Shown here: positions 1 through 6,693 of the stretch, piece after piece
Numbering within the stretch: position 1 is the first letter of the stretch
Layout of the letters: each line of letters opens with the position of its first letter
Source of the DNA: an uncultured Collinsella sp.
Lineage (GTDB): Bacteria > Actinomycetota > Coriobacteriia > Coriobacteriales > Coriobacteriaceae
Direction: 5' to 3'
Length of the DNA: 10,028 bases
NCBI GenBank assembly: GCA_958372035.1
Contig: CATXML010000034.1
Location: 1-10,028 of the forward strand
Notes under the pieces: generated by a model
The model's database searches: none
The model's input: the letters and a program-made list of their open reading frames with translations, nothing else
Told to the model about the DNA's origin: nothing
Position numbers and translations under genes: made by a program

Positions 1-1262
<1,262 letters not shown>

Positions 1263-1294
1263 ATACCCCTCTCCTCTCATATAGGTATACAGGC

Positions 1295-1310
1295 CCCGGC
1301 GATCGCCGGG
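1295..1310. promoter_or_regulatory. Perfect 16-bp palindrome in the nifJ leader
   Basis: CCCGGCGATCGCCGGG is identical on both strands, with no spacer. It lies about 33 bases upstream of the nifJ start, just before the ribosome binding site. It could be a dimeric repressor operator or fold into a short RNA stem near the translation start. The sequence shows only the palindrome; any function is inference. Confidence 0.4.
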
Positions 1311-1522
1311 ATGTTGGCGTGATGGGATTTTCGCTGTTGCTTCCAATCATCTGGCAGGCGGACTTGGCAGCAGGTGCATGGCGTGGAGAGAAGGCATGCC
1401 AAGGCGAGGGGCGCTTGCGCACCGCAGGCCCAGCTACCCGTCTTGCACATGACCGAGCGCCGCAAAGGCCGCATGCCGGATGCTCCCGGGCACGCCCCGG
1501 CGATGGGAGGCGCCCGCAACGG

Positions 1523-1540
1523 AAATCCGCATGCGGGTTT
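1523..1540. promoter_or_regulatory. 18-bp near-palindrome, possible operator
   Basis: AAATCCGCATGCGGGTTT has a perfect 10-bp core (CCGCATGCGG) flanked by AAA and TTT, with one non-pairing position on each side. It lies just downstream (minus strand) of a TACAAT hexamer in the nifJ leader, where a repressor could act. There is no U-run after it that would make it a terminator. Confidence 0.3.
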
Positions 1541-1585
1541 ATTGTACCCCGCCGTCAAGTGTAATTTCGGCAAATATAGGCGGGC

Positions 1586-1629
1586 GGTAAAGGTTTACCT
1601 TGGGTGACCGCCAAGGGCCAAAATGGCCC
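1586..1629. repeat. Cluster of three small inverted repeats
   Basis: Three adjacent inverted repeats share their edges: GGTAAA/TTTACC with a 2-base spacer (1586-1599), CCTTGG/CCAAGG (1598-1616) and GGGCCA/TGGCCC with a 3-base loop (1615-1629). Because neighbours overlap, they could form alternative RNA structures. They may also be part of the same element as the tandem repeat that follows. No T-run follows on either strand. Confidence 0.4.
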
Positions 1630-1661
1630 CTCCATCCCCGGGCGACTGGCTCTGACGCGCC

Positions 1662-1711
1662 AAGGAGTGTCCCCAAGTGCCGGCAGAAAAGGAGCGTCCC
1701 TATCTGCCGGC
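1662..1711. repeat. Imperfect tandem repeat (2 x 23 bp) with internal hairpin
   Basis: Two 23-bp units, 1662-1684 and 1689-1711, share 19 of 23 positions. Each starts AAGGAG, continues with GTCCC and ends TGCCGGC; the period is 27 bp. The same bases also give a 9-bp perfect inverted repeat, GCCGGCAGA (1679-1687) and TCTGCCGGC (1703-1711), with a 15-base loop. The hairpin touches the stop codon of the FHA gene, so it may stabilise or end that mRNA, although no U-run follows. The combined direct and inverted architecture resembles REP/BIME-type dispersed elements. Whether it recurs in the genome cannot be seen here. Confidence 0.55.
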
Positions 1712-2649
1712 TAGAGGGCACCAAGGAGGATGGCGTAGGTGGTGGATTCGCCGAGTTTGAGCTCGTCGCCGGGGTTGAGCTGGGCGGAGCGACCGGGCTC
1801 TACTTGAATACACACGCTCGTGGCCCCGTTTACCACCACGGTGCCGTTCGTGGATGACAGGTCCTCGACAAACCATGTGCCAGAATCGTCGCACCAGATA
1901 TGGGCATGGCGGGCCGAGACATCGTCGCCGACATCGGTGATGTCGCCCTCCCCCGTTGCCAGCGCGCCGACCTCGACGCCTTCCTCACTCGGCTGGATCC
2001 AGCGCGGGGCGCTCACCACGTAGCCGTTTTGCACGCGCAACAGTCCCAACGGATGCGCCGGCGCGGCCTCGTGCTCGCCCGCGACCGAAGATGTGCTCAG
2101 CGAGCGCGGCGTCGACGTGGCGCCGCCACAGGTCGCATGAGCGTAGTCGATGGCATAGGTCACTGACGAGCGGACATCTGCCGAGCAACCCACGGCGACA
2201 AACAGCACCAGGATGGCCTCGGCGCGCTCGGCGGGCATGAGCTCAGCCGCCTGCGACAGGCGCTCGAGCGCATTGCGATAGAGATTCGTGTCCTGATGGC
2301 ATTCCTCGAGTGCCCGCACCATGGGCTCGCCAGCCGGGCCGCACACCATATTGGTCACGGCCGCGGCGTCCATGGGATTGCGACGGCGCAGGGCCAGCTG
2401 CGACATAATGCGCGCGGCCGAGGTGCCGTAATCGGCAAAATAACGTTCCTGCAGCGTGCCGACCGGCGCGCGCACGATAAAGCGCGAAACCCAGGAGCGA
2501 TCGGCGGCACGGCTCTGCGGACTACGGCCGTCGGCGAGCGGGCGGCTCGAGAGCACCAGGCCGCACAGTTCGATATGGCTCAGGTGCGCTGCGCGTTTAA
2601 AGATGTCAAACATTGCCCCGCACGGGGTGAGCTCGGCTTGAGAAGCCAT
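1711..2649 (-). CDS. FHA-domain protein, partner of adjacent Ser/Thr kinase
   Basis: This 312-residue protein is predicted to be cytoplasmic. The C-terminal third (about 225-306) is a forkhead-associated domain, which binds phosphothreonine peptides. The hallmark residues are visible: VSARHAHIW (Ser245, Arg247, His248) and VEDLSSTNGTVVVNG (Ser266, Thr267, Asn268, Gly269). The N-terminal ~200 residues, mostly helical in appearance and without a membrane segment, match no family I recognise. A low-complexity Ser/Thr/Ala linker (about 176-198) joins the halves. The ATG at 2649 lies 3 bases beyond the kinase stop, and its ribosome binding site AAGGAGG sits in the last codons of the kinase. The two are therefore surely co-transcribed and probably translationally coupled. 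By analogy with other kinase-FHA pairs it is likely a substrate or reader of that kinase. The FHA call is firm; the role of the N-terminal half is unknown. Confidence 0.9.
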   Translation of the reverse strand: MASQAELTPCGAMFDIFKRAAHLSHIELCGLVLSSRPLADGRSPQSRAADRSWVSRFIVRAPVGTLQERYFADYGTSAARIMSQLALRRRNPMDAAAVTNMVCGPAGEPMVRALEECHQDTNLYRNALERLSQAAELMPAERAEAILVLFVAVGCSADVRSSVTYAIDYAHATCGGATSTPRSLSTSSVAGEHEAAPAHPLGLLRVQNGYVVSAPRWIQPSEEGVEVGALATGEGDITDVGDDVSARHAHIWCDDSGTWFVEDLSSTNGTVVVNGATSVCIQVEPGRSAQLNPGDELKLGESTTYAILLGAL

Positions 2650-2652
2650 GGC

Positions 2653-4494
2653 TTAGCCCTCCTTGGTCGCAGAGATAGTGTCGGATACTTCGGCCGGCCC
2701 GTCAAAGGCGCGGGCAGCCGCGGCTCCGCCGGCAAGCGGCGTCGCCATGGGAATTTTCACACGTCGCGCTGACATGACGGGAAGCTCAAAGGCAAACCCC
2801 ATCGCCAGCAAAAACCACGTGAGCGCATAGGTTGCAATTATGGCGGCCACCAGGCCATCCGCCACGGCATGCTGGGAAAACACGGTACATGCGAGTGCAG
2901 CCAGAGCCGGGACCTCGCAGGCGGAAAGGGCCAACACGCCCTGCAGGAACCCCGCGCGGCGATTGCGCGCCAAGGCTCCGGCGGCAATGCCCACCATGCC
3001 CGGCAGCGCCAACGCCAGCGCGGCGATAATGGCTGGCAGCTTCCCGGACCACATAAGCGGTCCCACGATGAGCGTCACATGGGCGCCCGACGCCAACAGC
3101 GCCGCTGATACCACGACCACAGCCCAAAGCACGCCGCATACCGCCGTCGCACCAACCATCGCCGCGCGCCGGGCCGTGTGCCCCGATACCTCCATCGGGC
3201 ACGGCATGAGCGGCTCGGCGCGAAGCGAGCGGGCGACATTTTGCGCATAGTGGTCACAAAATGCCGAGAGCGCCGCCTCCACCGCAGCCGGCTCGGGACG
3301 ATCTTCCTGATGGCAGGACAGGCAGGCCATCACCACATCGAACAGCTGAGCGTCGACAAACGCCAGCGCATCGCGCAGGTCCTCGGAATTTGGATCGAGC
3401 CCCAGCTGCTGAGCCTGTTCGGCCGCGGCATGTGCCACATCGGGCTCGCGTCGCAGCAGTTGCGTCAAGTCGCAGCCGGGCGCGTGGGCGCCGACGGGAT
3501 AATCGGGCAGCGTATCCATCTTGAGGCGATAAGGGCTGGCGATATCGCGAGTCTTTTTGCGCGAGCCCGAAGTACCCGACGCACCCGGCGCTACTTCGTA
3601 CGGCGCGACACCGGCGATGAGCTCGTAGACCGTACTCGCCGTTGCATAGACATCGATCGCCGGCGACATGCGAAGCATGCGCAGGTCGGGAATATCGTCG
3701 GTGAGCATCTCGGGCGGGGCGTAGGCCACCGTCGCGCGGCGCAACGTGGCATAGCGCTCGGTAAACGACGCCTTGCCGCCGGCGCCGGCCACCGCAGAGG
3801 CGGGCTCGAGCGCCAGCGACGAGCCAAAGTCGATCAAGCACAGGTCGAAGGTGCCTTCGGCAAGCTGTCGGTCGAGCGGCAGGCGCGCCGTGCGCACCAT
3901 AATATTAGCGGGCGAGATATCGCGATGGACGAACCCCTCGCCTACCAAGCTCATGCGGCAGAGCAGATCGAACAGGTCGCGACCCAGGCGCGCCGCCACG
4001 AGCGGCGACAGACGCCCGGCATCGTCCACGGCAAGGCGCGAGCGCAGGCGAGCGAGCGTCTCGCCCTCGACCCATTCCATGACAATCGCGGGCACGCCGT
4101 CGACCTCGCCCCACCCGTACAAGCGGGGAAAGCCCTTAAGGCCCGAAAGGGCACGATGGCATTCATATTCCTCGCGAAACGCCGCCTTGAACTTGGTGAC
4201 CAGAGCCTCGTGGGCGACATCGTCATCAAATTCGTCGCGCGTTGGCAAGATGAGCTGCTTGAGCGCCACGGCCTCGCCCTGCGCGTTGACGGCACGCGTC
4301 ACGCGGCCGATACCGCCGCGGCGCATGGTGGCGTCATCGGCAAACAGCATCGTAAAACGGCGCAGGTAGGCGGGAAGCTCGTCCGTGCCCAGGGCGACGG
4401 CCGGCTCAAACCCATCGACGCGCGCCAGGCGCAGGCCCACCATGGGATCGTGGGTAAGCGATTGGCTTGTGGCGGAAACAAGATTGGTCATCAT
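2653..4494 (-). CDS. Transmembrane Ser/Thr protein kinase (Hanks type)
   Basis: This 613-residue protein has an N-terminal kinase domain (about 50-400) and a C-terminal membrane part. Visible motifs are the Gly loop GGIGRV (60-65), the ATP-anchoring Lys79 in VALKQL, a likely alphaC Glu108, the catalytic HRDISPAN (His190, Asp192, Asn197), DFG (222-224), APPE (259-262) and the conserved Asp281 in AIDVYAT. The catalytic-loop lysine usual in HRDxKxxN is serine (Ser194), and the third glycine of the Gly loop is Thr66. About four hydrophobic segments follow (roughly 444-468, 473-505, 515-540 and 545-572), then a short tail. There are no PASTA repeats, so sensing may use the loops or the neighbouring membrane protein. 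The start ATG overlaps the stop of the upstream gene (ATGA), and the stop is 3 bases before the FHA gene. The kinase call is secure; its substrates and signal are unknown. Confidence 0.94.
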   Translation of the reverse strand: MMTNLVSATSQSLTHDPMVGLRLARVDGFEPAVALGTDELPAYLRRFTMLFADDATMRRGGIGRVTRAVNAQGEAVALKQLILPTRDEFDDDVAHEALVTKFKAAFREEYECHRALSGLKGFPRLYGWGEVDGVPAIVMEWVEGETLARLRSRLAVDDAGRLSPLVAARLGRDLFDLLCRMSLVGEGFVHRDISPANIMVRTARLPLDRQLAEGTFDLCLIDFGSSLALEPASAVAGAGGKASFTERYATLRRATVAYAPPEMLTDDIPDLRMLRMSPAIDVYATASTVYELIAGVAPYEVAPGASGTSGSRKKTRDIASPYRLKMDTLPDYPVGAHAPGCDLTQLLRREPDVAHAAAEQAQQLGLDPNSEDLRDALAFVDAQLFDVVMACLSCHQEDRPEPAAVEAALSAFCDHYAQNVARSLRAEPLMPCPMEVSGHTARRAAMVGATAVCGVLWAVVVVSAALLASGAHVTLIVGPLMWSGKLPAIIAALALALPGMVGIAAGALARNRRAGFLQGVLALSACEVPALAALACTVFSQHAVADGLVAAIIATYALTWFLLAMGFAFELPVMSARRVKIPMATPLAGGAAAARAFDGPAEVSDTISATKEG

Positions 4495-5399
4495 AGAGCA
4501 ATCGCCGCCACATTGTTATTGAAGTTGTTGAGCGCGACGTTATCGTCGCCGTAATGTCCGACCCATTGACACAGGTTTGTGTAGCAACCCCAGAGGTTGG
4601 CGAATTGTCGATACCACTTTGACTGGGGAGGAAACGTCTGCCGGCCAAACTCGGCACGGATGACAAACATGTCATTGACCAGGCTGTCGCACGGTCCGGT
4701 GTCGCCCGTGGCGTTATAGGTCGACACCACGCTATTGGCGCGGGCGACATAGCCATCGAGCATGTTGTATTTGGTCACGAGCCAACTGTGGATACTCTCC
4801 TCCTCGGCAGCCGAGAGGCTACCCGAGCCCGTGTCGCCGCCGGCGCCGCCGTCCATCGAGCCACCACTCGAAGATCCGCCGCCAGAAGCGGAGCCCGAAC
4901 CGGAACCGCCGTCCGAGCCCGACGAACCGGTGCCAGAACCGGACCCGTCGGAGCCGCCGGGCTTACCCACCTGCTGCGTACCCTGTTCCTTCTGCTGCTC
5001 CGCCTTGTTAACGATAGATGCCACGCTGTTGTTGGAAAGCTTCGTAATGACCTTGGTGTTGGTGAGCACGATGGTCTTGCCGTTTGCCAGCGTGATCTCG
5101 TTGTCCGATGTTTCGGGACTGTCCGCATCGTCGCCACCGAACACAACGTGCGAGACCACGCTCGCCCACGCATATCCAGTTGTCGTTCCCAAGTCGCTTT
5201 TGGCCTTGCGCCCAATATGCAGATCGCGCGCAGCATGCGCCTGCACCATGGATGGTACCGTCACGCCATAAGCCGAAACACTGGCTATGACCAGCACGAG
5301 CGAGCAAGACAGCAGCACATACGCCCGAGGCGCCAGGCCCAGCCGGCGTCGCATGCGCACCGCGGCGCCATGCTTTGTCTGAGTGCCCCCGGGCCGCAT
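4491..5399 (-). CDS. Membrane-anchored protein with Gly/Ser-rich linker, first gene of kinase/FHA operon
   Basis: I do not recognise a family for this 302-residue protein. A basic N-terminus is followed by a hydrophobic segment (about 26-50: YVLLSCSLVLVIASVSAYGV), which is a signal anchor or uncleaved signal peptide, so most of the protein should lie outside the cytoplasm. Residues about 51-146 form an N-terminal domain that includes an ITLANGKTIVLTNTKVITKL strand-like stretch. Residues about 147-194 are almost only Gly, Ser and Asp, a flexible linker. A C-terminal domain (about 195-302) is rich in Trp, Tyr and Asn and has three Cys (237, 272, 277). The start at 5399 is chosen because GGAGGAG lies 5 bases upstream; in-frame ATGs farther upstream lack such a site. 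It overlaps the kinase gene by ATGA. It may be the sensor or substrate of the kinase, which is inference from context only. Confidence 0.85.
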   Translation of the reverse strand: MRPGGTQTKHGAAVRMRRRLGLAPRAYVLLSCSLVLVIASVSAYGVTVPSMVQAHAARDLHIGRKAKSDLGTTTGYAWASVVSHVVFGGDDADSPETSDNEITLANGKTIVLTNTKVITKLSNNSVASIVNKAEQQKEQGTQQVGKPGGSDGSGSGTGSSGSDGGSGSGSASGGGSSSGGSMDGGAGGDTGSGSLSAAEEESIHSWLVTKYNMLDGYVARANSVVSTYNATGDTGPCDSLVNDMFVIRAEFGRQTFPPQSKWYRQFANLWGCYTNLCQWVGHYGDDNVALNNFNNNVAAIAL

Positions 5400-5404
5400 G
5401 CGTT

Positions 5405-5411
5405 CTCCTCC
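5405..5411 (-). promoter_or_regulatory. Ribosome binding site fixing the start of the linker-protein gene
   Basis: GGAGGAG on the minus strand, 5 bases before the ATG at 5397-5399. It decides this start over longer in-frame candidates (for example at about 5452 and 5588), which have no comparable site. It lies immediately after the T-run of the hairpin at 5415-5439. Confidence 0.7.
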
Positions 5412-5414
5412 AAC

Positions 5415-5439
5415 AAAAACACGCCGCTTAAAAGCGGCG
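5415..5439 (-). terminator. Intrinsic terminator-like hairpin, possible attenuator
   Basis: On the minus strand a perfect 8-bp stem, CGCCGCTT/AAGCGGCG with a 2-base centre (5422-5439), is followed by TGTTTTTG (T-run 5419-5415), a classic Rho-independent form. It stands 200 bases after recR and directly before the GGAGGAG of the next gene. Terminating the recR transcript here would leave almost no room for a separate promoter. It may therefore be a leader attenuator of the kinase operon, or a leaky terminator that lets recR transcription through. Confidence 0.6.
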
Positions 5440-5553
5440 CATTCTTTCATATCCACGTTTGAGTGTATCAGCGAACCCAAAAGGTTGCGCAACGAATGGG
5501 CAAATACGAGGTGCGAGCGGACCCATCCACGCGATAAGCGGATGAAAAGCAGG

Positions 5554-5569
5554 TTTGTTGCACAACAAA
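5554..5569. promoter_or_regulatory. 16-bp inverted repeat, candidate operator
   Basis: TTTGTTG-CA-CAACAAA has perfect 7-bp arms with a 2-base centre, in an AT-rich pocket of otherwise GC-rich sequence. It lies between recR and the kinase operon, upstream of the leader hairpin, where the operon promoter is expected. The form suits binding of a dimeric helix-turn-helix regulator. I could not pick a convincing -35/-10 pair next to it. Confidence 0.35.
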
Positions 5570-5595
5570 TAAATGAACGCGCGCCCAATTATGAG

Positions 5596-5622
5596 TGCCC
5601 CGTGCGGCAGGCCGACGGGACA
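5596..5622 (-). terminator. Stable hairpin shortly after recR, possible terminator
   Basis: On the minus strand TGTCCCGT pairs with ACGGGGCA (one G-U pair). An inner CGG/CCG stem closes a CCTG loop, with a single bulged base between the stems. It begins about 20 bases after the recR stop. No U-run follows (CTCATAATTGGG), so it may be an mRNA-end stabiliser or Rho-assisted stop rather than a true intrinsic terminator. Confidence 0.35.
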
Positions 5623-5642
5623 TGCCGCGAAGCTGACGCCGC

Positions 5643-6239
5643 TTAGATCGCGCGGCGGGCCTCGATAGCGCGGCCAAGCGTAAGCTCGTCGGCATACTCC
5701 AAGTCGCCGCCCACGGGAAGGCCGCTCGCAAGACGCGATACCTCAACGCCCAGCGGCTTGATGGTGCGGGCAAGGTAGCTCGCCGTGGTCTCGCCCTCAA
5801 TGTTGGGATTGGTGGCGATAATGACCTCGTGGATGTCCTCGCGGCCCAGACGCGCCAGCAGCTCGCGGATATGCAGCTGCTCGGGACCGATCTTATCCAT
5901 GGGGCTGATCACGCCGCCCAGCACATGGTACAGGCCATGGTAGCTGCCCGTACGCTCAATCGCCTGGACGTCGCGCGGCTCGCCCACCACGCAGATACGG
6001 GTGGTATCGCGCATCGGGTCCTGGCAGATGGAGCACTCGTCGGCCGTGGCGTAGTTAAAGCAACGGCTACAAAAGTGAACCTCCTGCTTGACCTCCAGGA
6101 TGGCCTCGGCCAGGCGGCGGGCCTCCTCGGCATCGGCCTCGAGCAGGTAATAGGCGATGCGCTGGGCCGACTTGGGACCAATGCCCGGTAGACGACCCAG
6201 CTCATCGAGCAGTTTTTGCAGACTGTGATTCGCACTCAT
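5643..6239 (-). CDS. recR: Recombination mediator protein RecR
   Basis: RecR works with RecO (and RecF) to load RecA at gaps and stalled forks in recombinational DNA repair. At 198 residues it has the normal family length. Domains are in order: a helix-hairpin-helix ([20 protein letters not shown], about 14-33), a four-cysteine zinc site (Cys57, Cys60, Cys69, Cys72) and a Toprim domain from about 81 ([15 protein letters not shown]; the family motif GGxISPMDxIGP at about 108-119). The C-terminal signature is [19 protein letters not shown]. The ATG at 6239 lies 13 bases after the ybaB stop, and I see no good Shine-Dalgarno, so translation is probably coupled to ybaB. It is the last gene of its operon. 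Confidence 0.98.
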   Translation of the reverse strand: MSANHSLQKLLDELGRLPGIGPKSAQRIAYYLLEADAEEARRLAEAILEVKQEVHFCSRCFNYATADECSICQDPMRDTTRICVVGEPRDVQAIERTGSYHGLYHVLGGVISPMDKIGPEQLHIRELLARLGREDIHEVIIATNPNIEGETTASYLARTIKPLGVEVSRLASGLPVGGDLEYADELTLGRAIEARRAI

Positions 6240-6252
6240 ATATATGCGTGTC

Positions 6253-6573
6253 TTAGAACGGCATGCCCGGGATGTTGAGGCCGCCGGTGATAGCGCCCAT
6301 CTGCTTGTTGGCGAGCTCGTTGACGCCGCGAACGGCCTCGTTGACAGCAGCCATAATCATGTCCTGCAGCATATCGACGTCCTCGGGATCGAGCGCATCG
6401 GGATCGATGGTGAGGTTGACGAGCTCCATCTCGCCGTTGACGGTCACCTTGACCATGCCACCGCCGGCAGAGGCGTCGACGGTCTGGGACTTGAGGTTCT
6501 CCTGCGCGGCGGCAAGCTGCTCCTGCATCTTGCGGGCCTGCTTCATCATCTGCTGCATGTTCATACCGGCCAT
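6253..6573 (-). CDS. ybaB: YbaB/EbfC family nucleoid-associated protein
   Basis: A small DNA-binding protein that acts as a dimer on the nucleoid; in most bacteria its gene lies between dnaX and recR. At 106 residues it is the normal length. It begins with a Met-rich N-terminus and a long helix ([20 protein letters not shown]), followed by [20 protein letters not shown] and [20 protein letters not shown], the family core, and ends NIPGMPF. The ATG at 6573 has AAGGAG 5 bases upstream. It is 13 bases from recR, but about 2.8 kb separate it from dnaX instead of the usual few bases, because of an accessory block. Confidence 0.97.
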   Translation of the reverse strand: MAGMNMQQMMKQARKMQEQLAAAQENLKSQTVDASAGGGMVKVTVNGEMELVNLTIDPDALDPEDVDMLQDMIMAAVNEAVRGVNELANKQMGAITGGLNIPGMPF

Positions 6574-6594
6574 GATGGCTCCTTTACGTGCGGC

Positions 6595-6627
6595 CGCACG
6601 CCGAGCTGCAAGGGCAGCCGGAGCGCG
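6595..6627 (-). other. Hairpin in the ybaB leader
   Basis: On the minus strand CGCGC-T-CCGGCTGC pairs with GCAGC-T-CGG-C-GTGCG around a CCTT loop: about 13 pairs with one bulge and one mismatch. It ends about 10 bases before the AAGGAG of ybaB. No U-run follows, so it is more likely a leader structure, or the 3' structure of the ATPase mRNA, than an intrinsic terminator. Confidence 0.35.
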
Positions 6628-6648
6628 GCGGGACTTTCAAACTCAAAA

Positions 6649-6654
6649 ATCGTA
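6649..6654 (-). promoter_or_regulatory. Weak candidate -10 box for ybaB-recR
   Basis: TACGAT on the minus strand, about 76 bases before the ybaB start. A TTGCTT lies 14 bases upstream, too close for an ideal -35. A promoter is expected in this 120-base gap because ybaB-recR is cut off from dnaX, but this assignment is tentative. Confidence 0.2.
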
Positions 6655-6693
6655 CCACGGCGCGGGGCAAGCAAGCGGGGCGGACACGCTCCC

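Larger units (their letters stand above)
1263..1710. other. Gene-free intergenic region upstream of nifJ
   Basis: There is no convincing gene here in 448 bases. Short open frames on both strands lack ribosome binding sites and have Cys/Arg/Pro-rich, low-credibility translations. The stretch holds several palindromes: CCCGGCGATCGCCGGG at 1295-1310, an AAA-CCGCATGCGG-TTT element at 1523-1540, GGTAAA-GG-TTTACC at 1586-1599, CCTTGG/CCAAGG at 1598-1616 and GGGCCA-AAA-TGGCCC at 1615-1629. An imperfect tandem repeat lies at 1662-1711. A nifJ promoter is expected here on the minus strand. TACAAT near 1542-1547 and TATATT near 1574-1579 are possible -10 boxes, but neither has a good -35 at normal spacing, so I do not call a promoter. 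Confidence 0.7.

Noticed and set aside
1277..1724. Small open frames in the nifJ upstream region (98, 85, 81, 77 and 61 codons)
   Set aside because: No ribosome binding sites, mutually overlapping on both strands, improbable amino-acid composition, and they span palindromes and repeats.
3178..4554. Open frame of 458 codons on the plus strand
   Set aside because: Exactly antisense to the kinase domain. Its composition (Arg, His, Gln, Gly-rich) is typical of a shadow frame, and it has no known motif.
4762..5462. Pro/Glu-rich and Arg/Thr-rich plus-strand frames
   Set aside because: They are the complement of the Gly/Ser linker codons of the membrane-anchored protein. The apparent repeats come from that low-complexity DNA.
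5400..5588. N-terminal extension of the linker protein to an ATG at 5588
   Set aside because: The extension would run through the terminator-like hairpin and the GGAGGAG site and lacks its own ribosome binding site. The start at 5399 explains the signals better.
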